Below, piece by piece: positions 35,632 to 44,756 of a stretch of 64,000 nt of DNA (position 1 is the first letter of the stretch; each line of letters starts with the position of its first letter). Below the pieces are notes generated by a model that was not told the origin of the DNA, did not search any database, and saw nothing but the letters and a program-made list of their open reading frames with translations. Position numbers and translations under genes: made by a program. The stretch comes from Actinomadura rupiterrae (GTDB lineage Bacteria > Actinomycetota > Actinomycetes > Streptosporangiales > Streptosporangiaceae), in assembly GCF_024172125.1 (NCBI RefSeq), contig NZ_JAMZEA010000014.1:1-64000 (forward strand), given 5' to 3'.

Positions 35632-37059
35632 ATGACACGAATCGTCGCTGTCGGGGCGGGTTTCGGGGGCTTCCACTGCCTGAGAACGCTTCAGCGCCTG
35701 CTGCCCAGGAACGCGGCCGAGCTGGTCGTGGTGAACCCCAAGGACTACCACCTCTACACGCCGCTGCTCCCGCACGTCGCGGGCGGGCGCGTGCACCCCG
35801 CCTCGGTGGCGGTGTCGCTGCGCACGCTCAAGCGCACCCGCTTCGTGCGCGGCAGCGTCGTCGACGCCGACCTGGACGGGAAGACGATCACCGTCCGGGA
35901 CCCGATGGGCCGGCACCACGAGATGAACTGGGACCGGCTCGTCCTGGCGCCCGGCGCGGTCACCCGGATCTTCGACATCCCGGGGCTGAAGGAGCACGCG
36001 CACGGGTTCAAGACGATCACCGAGGCCGTCTACCTGTTCGACCGGGTGCTGGCGAACCTGGACATGGCCGCCAGCACCCAGGACGCGGCAGAGAAGGAGG
36101 CGCTCACCACGTTCATCGTGGTCGGCGCCGGCCTGGCGGGCGCGGAGTACGTCGCGCAGGCGCGCCGCCTGGCGGCCGCCGCGAACCCGCACCTCACCAC
36201 GCGCTGGATCCTGCTCGACATGGCCGACTCGGTCATGCCGCAGCTCGGCGGCGACCTGCCGGACAAGGCGCTGAAGGCGCTGCGGTCCGAGGGCATCGAG
36301 GTGCGGCTCGGCATGTCGGTGAAGGAGGTCACCGCCGACTCCGCGACGTTCACCGACGGCACCCGCGTGCCGTGCCGCCTGCTGGTCTGGACGGCCGGAG
36401 TGTCGGCCAGCCCGCTGATGGGCCGCCTCGGCCTGCCGACCGACCGCGGCCGGCTGGTGGTGAACGCGGAGATGCGCGTGCCCGGGTATACCGACGTGTT
36501 CGCGCTCGGCGACGCCGCGGCCGTCCCGGACCTCACCGGGGAGCCCGGCGCGATCTGCGGCCAGACCGCCCAGCACGCCATGCGGCAGGGCCCGGCCCTC
36601 GCCCGCAACATCGCGGCCTCGCTCGGCCGCGGCGAGGCGCGCCCCTACCGCCACCACGACCTGGGCATGGTCGCCGACCTCGGCGGGTTCAAGGGCGTCG
36701 CGAGCCCGCTGCACGTGCCGCTGGTCGGGCTGCCCGCCAAGGCCGTCGCGAGCGCGTACCACCTGATGTCGCTGGAGTCGCTCAGCAACCAGGCCCGGCT
36801 CGCGTCCGACTGGTTCATGCACGCGCTCACCCGGCCCGCGCCGACCTCGTTCGGCCTGGTCACCGACTCGCACGCGGCGCTGACCGCGGCCGAGCAGCTC
36901 GGTATCTACCCTGCGGACAAGCCGTCGTCCGGTGGCGGGGCGGACGCCAGGGCGAAGGCCAAGCAGGACGGCCAGGCGCAGCACGGCGGCGCCAAGGCGT
37001 CGTCCTCGGGATCGTCGTCCGCGAAGTCCAAGCCCAAGGCGCACCAGGCGACCGGCTGA
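35632..37059 (+). CDS. Type II NADH dehydrogenase / FAD pyridine nucleotide oxidoreductase
   Basis: A 475-residue flavoprotein. The FAD motif is VAVGAGFGGF near the N-terminus, a second NADH-binding motif is VVGAGLAGAEYV, and a late FALGDAA motif closes the flavin site. It transfers electrons from NADH to quinone without pumping protons and is usually a peripheral membrane protein. The last ~50 residues are a low-complexity Ser/Lys/Ala/Gln tail (SSSGSSSAKSKPKAH). GAGAGG precedes ATG 35632. It lies between the ABC operon and the biosynthetic cluster and is probably not part of either. Confidence 0.9.
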   Translation: MTRIVAVGAGFGGFHCLRTLQRLLPRNAAELVVVNPKDYHLYTPLLPHVAGGRVHPASVAVSLRTLKRTRFVRGSVVDADLDGKTITVRDPMGRHHEMNWDRLVLAPGAVTRIFDIPGLKEHAHGFKTITEAVYLFDRVLANLDMAASTQDAAEKEALTTFIVVGAGLAGAEYVAQARRLAAAANPHLTTRWILLDMADSVMPQLGGDLPDKALKALRSEGIEVRLGMSVKEVTADSATFTDGTRVPCRLLVWTAGVSASPLMGRLGLPTDRGRLVVNAEMRVPGYTDVFALGDAAAVPDLTGEPGAICGQTAQHAMRQGPALARNIAASLGRGEARPYRHHDLGMVADLGGFKGVASPLHVPLVGLPAKAVASAYHLMSLESLSNQARLASDWFMHALTRPAPTSFGLVTDSHAALTAAEQLGIYPADKPSSGGGADARAKAKQDGQAQHGGAKASSSGSSSAKSKPKAHQATG

Positions 37060-37075
37060 GCGAGCCCGAACCTGA

Positions 37076-37106
37076 ACCCGGGCGCGCGCTGGGCCTGCGC
37101 TCGGGT
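37076..37106. terminator. Imperfect hairpin between convergent genes
   Basis: ACCCGGGCGC (37076-37085) and GCGCTCGGGT (37097-37106) can pair with one mismatch across an 11-nt loop in the 56-bp gap between the NADH dehydrogenase and TrpB-like genes. Confidence 0.4.
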
Positions 37107-37115
37107 CCGCGCCTG

Positions 37116-38534
37116 TCAGGACGATTCGATCAGCGGACGCAGCGACGCCTGGATCTGCTCATCGGTGGGGACGACATCGACGGTCTCCCCCGCGAGGTGC
37201 ATCTCGTAGGCGCTGAGGTCGAGCAGCCCGTGCCCGCTCAGACCGAAAAGGATCACGCGCTCGCGCCCTTCCTCGCGCGCCCTGACCGCCTCGTCGATCG
37301 CGGCGGCCACGGCGTGCGCGGACTCCGGCGCGGGTACGAGGCCCTCGGCCCGCGCGAAGGCCATGCCGCTCTCGAAGACGCGGCTCTGGCTATAGGACGT
37401 CGCCTCGACCAGCCCCTCGTGGTACATCGCGCTCACGATCGGCGCGGCGCCGTGGTAGCGCAGGCCGCCTGCGTGGATGTGGTACGCCGTGAACGTGTGG
37501 CCCAGCGTGTACATCTTCACCATGGGCGTCACGCCTGAATAGTCGGTGTGGTCCATGAGGTAGCTGCCGCGGGTCATCTTGGGGCAGGCGTCGGGCTCGA
37601 CGGCCAGGAACCGGGTGCCGGGATGGTCCTGCATCGCCTCCCGGTAGAACGGGAACGCGATGCCGGCGAAGTTGCTGCCCGCGCCCATCGCCCCGATCAC
37701 CACGTCGGGGAACTCCCCCGCCTTCTCCATCTGGAGCAGCGCCTCCTCACCGATGACGGTCTGGTGCAGGAGGACGTGGTTCTCGCCGCTACCGATCGAG
37801 AACCGCGCGTCCTTGCGTCCGGACGCGTACTCGATGGCCTCGGCGTTCGCGATCCCGAGGCTGCCCGGCGAGTCGGGGTCGGCGCGCAGCGCGGCCCGTC
37901 CCACCTCGGTCTCCATGCTCGGGCTCTCGATGACGCGGGCGCCGTTCAGCCGCATCAGCGTGCCCCGGTACGGCTTCTGCCGGTAGCTGGACCGCACCAT
38001 GAACACCGTGCACTCCATGCCGTACGGCAGGCACGCCATCGACAGGGCGGTGCCCCACTGCCCGGCGCCGGTGCCCGTGACCATCTGCTTGACCCCGGAC
38101 TGGGCGTAGTAGTAGGCCTGCGCCAGCGCCGTGTTTATCTTGTGGCTGCCGGACGGGCTCGTCCCCTCGTACTTGAAATAGATGTGCGCGGGGGTGTCGA
38201 GCGCCCTTTCCAGCCGGGACGCGCGGTACAGCGGTGTGGGCCGCCACCGCTGGTACTCCTCGCGGACGGGCCCGGGGATCTCCACGTGCCGGGTGCGGCC
38301 GATGCTCTGCCGGTACATCGACAGCGGCAACTGCGGCCGAACCGGCGTGCCGTGCCCGTTCGCCTCAACGTCAGCATCACCACCTTCGCCGTCCACGCCG
38401 GGCACTGTCCCGTTCGTCCGGGCGTTCGCGCGGGGAGCGGAGCGCGGCGCGGGGACCTCCACCGGGAGGTCGGCGAGGATGTTGTACCAGTGCGTCGGAA
38501 CCTGGGACGTGTCGAGGTGGAAAACCTGGCGCAT
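37116..38534 (-). CDS. TrpB2-type PLP enzyme (tryptophan synthase beta-like)
   Basis: A 472-residue PLP enzyme of the TrpB2 group. The Schiff-base Lys is near 132 in GSHKINTALAQ, with the TGAGQWG loop (TrpB2 form, Trp in place of His) and a Gly-rich phosphate site (GAMGAGSNF). Residues about 30-67 are a Gly/Asp/Pro/Asn-rich insert not usual in the family. The family joins indole (or another nucleophile) to Ser through an aminoacrylate. No trpA, trpC or other trp gene is nearby; it is instead coupled 1 nt behind a carrier-protein gene. It may therefore make a beta-substituted amino acid for the cluster, which is inference. Confidence 0.85.
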   Translation of the reverse strand: MRQVFHLDTSQVPTHWYNILADLPVEVPAPRSAPRANARTNGTVPGVDGEGGDADVEANGHGTPVRPQLPLSMYRQSIGRTRHVEIPGPVREEYQRWRPTPLYRASRLERALDTPAHIYFKYEGTSPSGSHKINTALAQAYYYAQSGVKQMVTGTGAGQWGTALSMACLPYGMECTVFMVRSSYRQKPYRGTLMRLNGARVIESPSMETEVGRAALRADPDSPGSLGIANAEAIEYASGRKDARFSIGSGENHVLLHQTVIGEEALLQMEKAGEFPDVVIGAMGAGSNFAGIAFPFYREAMQDHPGTRFLAVEPDACPKMTRGSYLMDHTDYSGVTPMVKMYTLGHTFTAYHIHAGGLRYHGAAPIVSAMYHEGLVEATSYSQSRVFESGMAFARAEGLVPAPESAHAVAAAIDEAVRAREEGRERVILFGLSGHGLLDLSAYEMHLAGETVDVVPTDEQIQASLRPLIESS

Positions 38535-38535
38535 G

Positions 38536-38820
38536 CTATTCGCCCGTCCCCTTCGCGTCGACGACCGTGCGGATCATGGCGACCAGGCTGCCGACGTCGC
38601 TCAGCTCGGCGGCCATCACGTCCTCGTCGTCGATCTCGACGCCGAACCGCTCCTCGGCCTGCACGAGGATGTGCAGCAGGCTCAGCGAGTCGAGCCCGAC
38701 CGCCGGCGAATAGAGCGAAACCGACTCGTCGAGTTGCGCGCGGTCAATGCCGAGTTCCAGCACGCCGATCATGACGTCCTTGACCTCCGCTGCCAGATCC
38801 AGATTCTTGGCACGATCCAC
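38536..38820 (-). CDS. Free-standing acyl/peptidyl carrier protein
   Basis: A 94-residue carrier protein. The pantetheine attachment motif is GLDSLS, with Ser45, followed by the helix LLHILVQAEERFGVEI. The acidic four-helix shape and length are normal for the family. It needs a phosphopantetheinyl transferase, not seen in the window. GTG 38820 has AGAGGA about 7 nt upstream. It ends one nucleotide before the TrpB-like start. The divergent flavin dehydrogenase and adenylating enzyme genes suggest it carries an amino acid that is activated and oxidised while bound. Confidence 0.88.
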   Translation of the reverse strand: MDRAKNLDLAAEVKDVMIGVLELGIDRAQLDESVSLYSPAVGLDSLSLLHILVQAEERFGVEIDDEDVMAAELSDVGSLVAMIRTVVDAKGTGE

Positions 38821-39292
38821 AGCATTTTCCTCTTCTGCAGGCGGGCGGAATGCCGGTGACGGAAAAAGGGGTGCGTGAATAGTCGGACGCTCCCGCCGGC
38901 ACGCAGCGCGCGGCGGGTCGGCGCGGCGGGCCTCCGGCCCCGCCCGCCAGGCCCCGTGGCGCTGCCGGACCGAACCGGCCGGGGCCGCTCTGGAACCGCG
39001 ATGACGCCTACCGCGGTTGGCTGACGGTCCGTACCGTACGACAGCGATCTGCGGTGTGCAAGAGATCATCCGGAGCCGTTCGGCGGGCACCACCTGCCCA
39101 AAGTTCACCCTTTTCAAGATCGGATGTCTCATGGACAATGGGTCGCGGCCGGTGCCGGCCGAGCCGGGCCCTCCCACCCGGCTCCCGCGAAACCGAGAGG
39201 TGGAGCAATGGCGATCGGGCATGCGCCTTACGGACCTCCGCGCCTTACGGGACCCGGTGTCGCATGAAATGAGCCCGGCCGAACGGAGAGCC
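38821..39292. other. Divergent intergenic region of the biosynthetic cluster
   Basis: A 472-bp stretch between the carrier-protein and flavin-dehydrogenase starts. It has an AT-richer end near 38821-38890 (including GGAAAAAGGGG) and CCGTACCGTACGA near 39030, which holds the odd palindrome GTACCGTAC. An open frame from ATG 39131 joins the dehydrogenase but lacks protein-like composition and a ribosome site. It should hold the two divergent promoters; I could not fix -10/-35 boxes. Confidence 0.5.
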
Positions 39293-40471
39293 ATGCGATT
39301 CGAATGGGACGACCAGGCGGACGATCTCTACCGGGATTTGCGAAGGCTCGGCGAAGAGACGCTGAGCAAGGACGTGGCGGAACGCGACAGGGCCGGCGAG
39401 TTCGGCCACGAGGATTGGCGGCTCTGCGCCGAGCACGGCGTCCTCGGACTGCTGATACCGCCCGAGTACGGCGGCGCCGGACGTGATCCGGCGGCTTATG
39501 CGCGGGCGATGGAGGGCCTCGGCCGCGGCTGCGGCGACAACGGCCTGATGATGGCGATCGGCGCGCACGTCCTGGCGGCCGAGGTGCCCGTCTGGAAGTT
39601 CGGCGACGAGGAGCAGCGCCGCCGGTACCTGCCGGGTCTCGCCTCTGGACGGCTCATCGGAGCCAACGCGATGACCGAGCCGGACAGCGGCTCCGACGCC
39701 CTCTCCCTATCCACCACCGCCGAGCGCGACGGCGACTCCTACCGGCTGACCGGCCGCAAGCTCTACGTGACCAACGCGCCCGTCGCCGACCTGTTCGTGG
39801 TGTACGCGACCGTCGGCCGGAACCTGGGCTTCACCGGCGTCACCGCGTTCCTCGTGGAGCGCGACGACATCGGCGTCTCGGTGAAGGAGCAGGCCGACAA
39901 GATGGGCCTGCGCACCGCCCGCTGGGGCGAGGTCGAGCTGGACGGCTGCCGGGTCCCGGCGTCCCGGCGGCTCGGCGCGGAGCGCCAGGGCGGCACGGTC
40001 TTCGCGCGGACGATGGCATGGGAACGTTCCCTTCTGCTCGCCCCCTGGCTCGGCGTGCTGGAGCGCGAGTTCGACGAGGCGCTGCGGCACTGCCGCCGGC
40101 GCCGCCAGTTCGGCAAGCACATCGGGCACTTCCAGTCGGTCGCCAACCGCATCGTCGACATGCGGATCCGCTGGGAGGCGTCCCGGATGATGCTCTACCG
40201 CGCCGCGTCCGAGCTCGACGGGCCGCGCGCGACGATCTTCCCCGAGGCCGCGAAGCTGTACGTGAGCGAGGCCGCGGTGGAGATGCTGACCAGCCTGGCG
40301 CAGCTGTACGGCGCGCTCGGCTACTCCTCCGAGGGACGCGTCGAGCGCCACCTCCGGGACGCCTTCGGCATGACGATCTCGTCCGGGACGTCCGACATGC
40401 AGCGCGTGGTCATCGCCGGGAAGCTCGGCATCACCTGGCCCGACACCGCGCGAAGCGGGGACGAGCGGTGA
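39293..40471 (+). CDS. Acyl-CoA dehydrogenase family flavoenzyme
   Basis: A 392-residue acyl-CoA-dehydrogenase-fold protein: LGLLIPPEYGGAG, AMTEPDSGSD at the flavin site, RTARWGEVELDGCRVP, RRQFGKHIGHFQSV and YGALGYSSEGRVERHLRDA followed by SGTSDMQRVVIA. It oxidises a C-C or C-N bond next to a thioester using FAD. With a free carrier protein and a stand-alone amino-acid ligase next door (its stop overlaps the ligase start by 3 bp), it may act on a carrier-bound amino acid rather than a CoA ester. GGAGAG before ATG 39293 decides the start; upstream in-frame ATGs lack ribosome sites. Confidence 0.9.
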   Translation: MRFEWDDQADDLYRDLRRLGEETLSKDVAERDRAGEFGHEDWRLCAEHGVLGLLIPPEYGGAGRDPAAYARAMEGLGRGCGDNGLMMAIGAHVLAAEVPVWKFGDEEQRRRYLPGLASGRLIGANAMTEPDSGSDALSLSTTAERDGDSYRLTGRKLYVTNAPVADLFVVYATVGRNLGFTGVTAFLVERDDIGVSVKEQADKMGLRTARWGEVELDGCRVPASRRLGAERQGGTVFARTMAWERSLLLAPWLGVLEREFDEALRHCRRRRQFGKHIGHFQSVANRIVDMRIRWEASRMMLYRAASELDGPRATIFPEAAKLYVSEAAVEMLTSLAQLYGALGYSSEGRVERHLRDAFGMTISSGTSDMQRVVIAGKLGITWPDTARSGDER

Positions 40472-41985
40472 GCGGGCTCGGCGACTACCTGCGGCATTGG
40501 GCGGCCAAGCAGCCGGACGTGCCCGCAGTCGAGTTCCAGGGCCGGACGCTCACCTACGCCGACCTGGACGCGCGCAGTTCGAGCCTGGCCCGCGCGCTTT
40601 TGCGCAACGGCGTCGGTCCCGGCGACCGGGTGGGGCTGTGGGCGCGCAAGTCGATCGAGACGGTCGTCGCGATCCACGGCGTCCTGAAGGCCGGTGCGGT
40701 GTACGTCCCGATCGACCCGAGCGCGCCGTTCAACCGCGCGGGCCACATCCTCACGCACTGCGGCGTGTCCTGCGTGATCGCAGAGGACGACCGCGTGGAC
40801 TGGCTGCGGGAGCAGTTCGCCTGCCCGACCCTGACCCTCGGTTCCGAGGAGCCGGACACGAGCGGCGAGGGCATGCCTCCGGTGCTCGTGGATCTCCGTG
40901 ATCCGGCGTACATCCTGCACACGTCGGGCTCGAAGGGCACACCCAAGGGTGTGGCGCTGTCCCATGGCAACGCGCGCGCGTTCGTGGAGTGGGCGGTCGA
41001 GGAGTTCGGCCTGTCCCCCGCCGACCGGGTCTCCAGCCACGCGCCGTTCCACTTCGACCTGTCGATCCTGGACCTTTTCGCGACCTGCGCCGCCGGTGCG
41101 TGCGTCGTGCTGGTGCCGGAGAGCCAGGTCGGGCTCGGCGGCGCGCTTAACAAGTTCGTCGCCGACCAGCGCATCACCGTCTGGTACTCGGTGCCGGGCG
41201 CGCTGACCCGCATGCTGGCCGCCAAGAACAGCGAGCTACTGGCCGGGTCCGCGCTGCGGGCCGTCCTGTTCGCCGGGGAGCCGTTCCCGCTCCCCCACCT
41301 GCGGACGCTGCGCGCGCTTGTCCCCTCCGCCCGCTTCTACAACCTGTACGGCCCGACCGAGACGAACGTGTGCCTGTTCCACGCCGTCCGGGAAACGGAC
41401 GTCTCGCCGCACCTGACGCGTCCGGTGCCGATCGGGCGTCCCTGCCCGTACGCGACGGCGTTCCTCATCGGCCCGGACGGCCGTCCGGTCGAGATCGCGC
41501 CGGGCGCGACGGGCGAGCTGTGCATAGCGGGCGAGTCGGTGATGCTCGGTTACTGGGGGGACGACGCCCTCACGACGTCCAAGACCGTGCTGATCCCGCA
41601 GGACGGCGCGGAACCGGTCGCGGCCTACCGCACCGGCGACCTCGTCCGGATCGACGACGACCTGAACCACGTGTTCCTCGGGCGCGAGGACGACATGGTG
41701 AAGATCCGCGGGCACCGGGTCGAGATCGGCGAGATCGAGGCGGTGCTGTCGGCCGCCGCGAACGTCCGGGAGGCCGCCTGCGTCGCGGTCGGCGACGGGC
41801 CGGACGACCGCGCCGTCCAGGCATACGTCGTGCCGGAGTCCGCCCCGCTCGACCTCGCGGCGGTGCGCCGCCACTGCCTGGGCGAGCTGCCGCGCTACAT
41901 GGTCCCCGAGCGGTTCCACGTCGTCGCCGAGCTGCCGGTGACCCGCACCGGGAAGATCGACCGGCGCGGGCTGGCCGGGGCGTAG
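40468..41985 (+). CDS. Stand-alone amino-acid adenylating enzyme
   Basis: A 505-residue NRPS-type adenylation protein without its own carrier domain. Core motifs: LHTSGSKGTPKGVALS (A3), HFDLSILDLF (A4, Asp for an alpha-amino group), NLYGPTETNV (A5), YRTGDL (A7), FLGREDDMVKIRGHRVEIGE (A8) and TRTGKIDR (A10 Lys). It should activate an amino acid and load the free carrier protein (38536-38820). The layout resembles prolyl-carrier ligases (PltF/RedM type) that work with an acyl-CoA-dehydrogenase partner to make a carrier-bound pyrrole; the amino acid cannot be fixed from sequence alone. GTG 40468 overlaps the dehydrogenase stop. Confidence 0.9.
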   Translation: MSGLGDYLRHWAAKQPDVPAVEFQGRTLTYADLDARSSSLARALLRNGVGPGDRVGLWARKSIETVVAIHGVLKAGAVYVPIDPSAPFNRAGHILTHCGVSCVIAEDDRVDWLREQFACPTLTLGSEEPDTSGEGMPPVLVDLRDPAYILHTSGSKGTPKGVALSHGNARAFVEWAVEEFGLSPADRVSSHAPFHFDLSILDLFATCAAGACVVLVPESQVGLGGALNKFVADQRITVWYSVPGALTRMLAAKNSELLAGSALRAVLFAGEPFPLPHLRTLRALVPSARFYNLYGPTETNVCLFHAVRETDVSPHLTRPVPIGRPCPYATAFLIGPDGRPVEIAPGATGELCIAGESVMLGYWGDDALTTSKTVLIPQDGAEPVAAYRTGDLVRIDDDLNHVFLGREDDMVKIRGHRVEIGEIEAVLSAAANVREAACVAVGDGPDDRAVQAYVVPESAPLDLAAVRRHCLGELPRYMVPERFHVVAELPVTRTGKIDRRGLAGA

Positions 41986-41988
41986 GCG

Positions 41989-42786
41989 ATGGAGGTCCTG
42001 ACCGAGACCTGGTGGAGCGCGGCGATCGGCCGGGAGAAGTCGGTCGAGGTCGTCCTCCCGGCCGGCTACTCCCCGACCGAGCCGCCCTACCCGGTGCTGT
42101 ACCTGCTGCACGGATTCGGCGGCAACCGCACGACCTGGCTCCAGTGCGCGCGCCTGCCGGACGAGGTCGACGCCGGCCGGCTGATCCTGGTGCTCCCCGA
42201 GTCCGGACGCTCCTGGTTCATCAACGACGCGCGCGGGCGCCGCTACGAGGACCACCTGATCGGCGAGGTCGTCGGACGGATCGACGCGCGGTTCAACACC
42301 GTGGCGTCCCGCGGCGGACGCGGCGTCGGCGGGTTCTCGATGGGCGGCGCGGCCGCGCTCTTCCAGGCGCTGCGGCACGGCGAGGTGTTCTCGGTCGTGT
42401 GCAGCACCGGCGGCGCGTTCGAGGCGCCGCTGCGGGAGGGCGACCCGTACGAGCGCTTCCGCGGCGACCGCGAGCTGGCGATGCCGACCGTCCGGGACCA
42501 CGAGCGCGTGTGGGGGCCGGTCGGCAGCGCGGTCCGGCGCAGGTACGACCCGTACCGGCTGATCCGCGAGCGCGACCCGCGGCATCCGCTCGGGATCTAC
42601 CTCGACGTCGGCCTGGACGACTACGACCGAATGATCTCGATGAACCGGCGGACGCGCGCCGCGCTGGCCGAGGGCGGCGTCCCGCACGAGTACCGGGAAC
42701 GCCCCGGCGGGCACGACTGGGCGTTCGTCGACGCGGGCCTCCCTCACCTGTTCGCGTTCGCCCGCGACCACCTCGCCTCCGCCTAA
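41989..42786 (+). CDS. Esterase D / FrmB-like alpha/beta hydrolase
   Basis: A 265-residue cytoplasmic esterase (putative-esterase family, related to the antigen 85 and S-formylglutathione hydrolase fold). It shows YLLHGFGGNRTTW, VLPESGRSWF, the nucleophile elbow GFSMGGAAAL and the catalytic His in PGGHDWAF. It could release or transfer an acyl group from the carrier protein, or hydrolyse a pathway ester. It starts 3 nt after the adenylating-enzyme stop, so it is co-translated with it. Confidence 0.87.
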   Translation: MEVLTETWWSAAIGREKSVEVVLPAGYSPTEPPYPVLYLLHGFGGNRTTWLQCARLPDEVDAGRLILVLPESGRSWFINDARGRRYEDHLIGEVVGRIDARFNTVASRGGRGVGGFSMGGAAALFQALRHGEVFSVVCSTGGAFEAPLREGDPYERFRGDRELAMPTVRDHERVWGPVGSAVRRRYDPYRLIRERDPRHPLGIYLDVGLDDYDRMISMNRRTRAALAEGGVPHEYRERPGGHDWAFVDAGLPHLFAFARDHLASA

Positions 42787-42850
42787 GCCCCACACCCCCA
42801 ACACCTGACTTCGCGAGCCACCAAGGACGACGACGACCAGAGGACTGCGC

Positions 42851-44674
42851 ATGTGCGGCATCACCGGATGGGTCGACTGGACACGGGACCTCGCCCAGCG
42901 GCGTTCCGTCATCTCGGACATGACACGGACGCAGGCGCCGCGCGGCCCGGACGCGGAGGGCCTGTGGCTGTCGGCCCGGGCCGCGCTCGGCCACCGCCGG
43001 CTCGCCGTGATCGACATCGAGGGCGGGCGGCAGCCCATGCCGCGCGCCGCGCGCGGCGGCGGGCAGGCCGTCGTGACCTTCAGCGGCGAGATCTACAACT
43101 TCCGGGAGCTGCGCGACGAGCTGCGGTCGGCGGGCTGGACCTTCGCGACCCGCTCGGACACCGAGGTGCTGCTGACCGCCTACCTGGAATGGGGGCCCGA
43201 CTTCGTCCACCGGCTGAACGGCATGTTCGCCTTCGCCATCTGGGACGAGCGGACCGAGCGGCTCCTGCTCGTCCGCGACCGGCTCGGCATCAAGCCGCTC
43301 TACTACGCGCCGCTCGGCGACGGCATCATCTTCGGGTCGGAGCCCAAGGCGCTGCTGGCGCATCCGGAGATGGACGCCGAGGTCGGCCTCGACGGCATCG
43401 CCGAGCTGATGGCCGTCCCGCGCGCCCGGACGCCCGGCCACGCCGTCTACCGGGGGATGCGGGAGCTGAAGCCGGGCTGCCTGCTCCTCGCCGACGCGTC
43501 CGGACTCCGCGAGCGCCGGTACTGGCGGCTGGAGGCCCGTCCGCACGAGCAGGACTTCGCCGCGACGACCGCGGAGGTCCGGTCGCTGCTCACCGACATC
43601 GTCCAGCGGCAACTGGTCGCCGATGTGACGGTGGGGACGCTGCTGTCCGGCGGCATCGACTCCAGCGCGATCACCGCCCTGGCCGCGCGCGAGTTCCAGG
43701 GCGAGCTGTCCAGCCACTCGGTGAGCGTCCCGGCGCCCGCCGCGGCGGGCAGCGACGCCTGGCGCCCCAGCCCGGACGAGCCGTACGCGAAGCTCGTCGC
43801 CGAGCGGCTCGGGCTCAAGCACTTCGTCACGCGGGTCGGCACCGACGACCTCGTCCGGGGCCTGGACCTCGGGCTCCGCGCGCGCGACCTGCCCGGCTGG
43901 GGCGACCTGGACACCTCGCTCCACCACCTGTTCGGCGCGGTGCGGGAGCACTGCACGGTCGCGCTGTCGGGCGAGTCCGCCGACGAGATGTTCGGCGGCT
44001 ACGCCTGGCAGATCGACGAGCGGTTCGTCGGCCACTCCTCGTTCCCCTGGATGTACGGCAGGCGGCAGCCGCAGCACCTGCTGCGCGAGGACGTCCGGCG
44101 GCAGGTGAAGCCCGAGGAGTACGAGGCGGAGCGGTACCGGGAGGCGCTGGCCGAGGTGCCGCACCTGGACGGCGAGGACCCCGCCCGGCGCAGGGAGCGG
44201 GAGGTGTTCCACCTCGGCCTGACGCGCTGGCTGGGCGCGCTGCTCGACCGCAAGGACCGGATGAGCATGGCGGTCGGGCTGGAGGTGCGCGTCCCGTTCG
44301 CCGACCACCGGCTCGCCGAGTACCTGTTCAACGTCCCGGCGGCGCTGAAGGCGGCGGGTGGCACGGAGAAGGCGCTGCTGCGGCAGGCGTGCGCGGACCT
44401 GCTGCCCGAGGAGATCGTGAACCGGCCGAAGAGCGCCTACCCGGCCAGCCAGGACCCGGTCCTCGTGGCGACGATGCGCGACCTCGTCCTGGACGTCCTG
44501 GACGAGCCGGGCGCGCCGCTGTTCGACCTGATGGACAGGGAGAAGGTCCGCACGGCCGTCACGTCCGAGCTGGACACGCTGCCCGGCCCGATCACCGCGA
44601 GGACGTCCGCGATCGGGCTGTCGTACCTGCTGGAGCTGAACCGCTGGCTCGGCGGCGTCCGCATCGTGACATGA
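42851..44674 (+). CDS. asnB: Glutamine-hydrolysing asparagine synthetase
   Basis: A 607-residue class II amidotransferase. The N-terminal Cys2 nucleophile (MCGITGWVDW), RGPDAEG, GEIYNF and NGMFAFAIWD form the glutaminase domain; LLSGGIDSSAI is the pyrophosphate loop of the synthetase domain, followed by ALSGESADEMFGGY and RKDRMSMAVGLEVRVPF. It adenylates a carboxylate and amidates it with Gln-derived ammonia. In clusters, AsnB homologues often amidate or cyclise a pathway intermediate rather than Asp. AGAGGA precedes ATG 42851. It ends at a strong hairpin. Confidence 0.93.
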   Translation: MCGITGWVDWTRDLAQRRSVISDMTRTQAPRGPDAEGLWLSARAALGHRRLAVIDIEGGRQPMPRAARGGGQAVVTFSGEIYNFRELRDELRSAGWTFATRSDTEVLLTAYLEWGPDFVHRLNGMFAFAIWDERTERLLLVRDRLGIKPLYYAPLGDGIIFGSEPKALLAHPEMDAEVGLDGIAELMAVPRARTPGHAVYRGMRELKPGCLLLADASGLRERRYWRLEARPHEQDFAATTAEVRSLLTDIVQRQLVADVTVGTLLSGGIDSSAITALAAREFQGELSSHSVSVPAPAAAGSDAWRPSPDEPYAKLVAERLGLKHFVTRVGTDDLVRGLDLGLRARDLPGWGDLDTSLHHLFGAVREHCTVALSGESADEMFGGYAWQIDERFVGHSSFPWMYGRRQPQHLLREDVRRQVKPEEYEAERYREALAEVPHLDGEDPARRREREVFHLGLTRWLGALLDRKDRMSMAVGLEVRVPFADHRLAEYLFNVPAALKAAGGTEKALLRQACADLLPEEIVNRPKSAYPASQDPVLVATMRDLVLDVLDEPGAPLFDLMDREKVRTAVTSELDTLPGPITARTSAIGLSYLLELNRWLGGVRIVT

Positions 44675-44714
44675 CGATTGGACATGCCGAAGCGAGAATT
44701 GACGCGCGGCGAGC

Positions 44715-44747
44715 GTCCGCGTCCGGGCACGCTGCCCGGACGCGGAC
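44715..44747. terminator. Strong bidirectional hairpin terminator
   Basis: A perfect 15-bp stem (GTCCGCGTCCGGGCA at 44715-44729, complement at 44733-44747) with a 3-nt loop lies between the convergent asnB and CoA-ligase genes. Confidence 0.85.
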
Positions 44748-44756
44748 CCGGCGCGG

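Noticed and set aside
37116..38534. Primary tryptophan biosynthesis gene
   Set aside because: It is TrpB2-like, there is no trpA or other trp gene, and it is coupled to a carrier protein.
39131..39292. N-terminal extension of the flavin dehydrogenase from ATG 39131
   Set aside because: The added 54 residues do not resemble the family, and GGAGAG before ATG 39293 is better placed.
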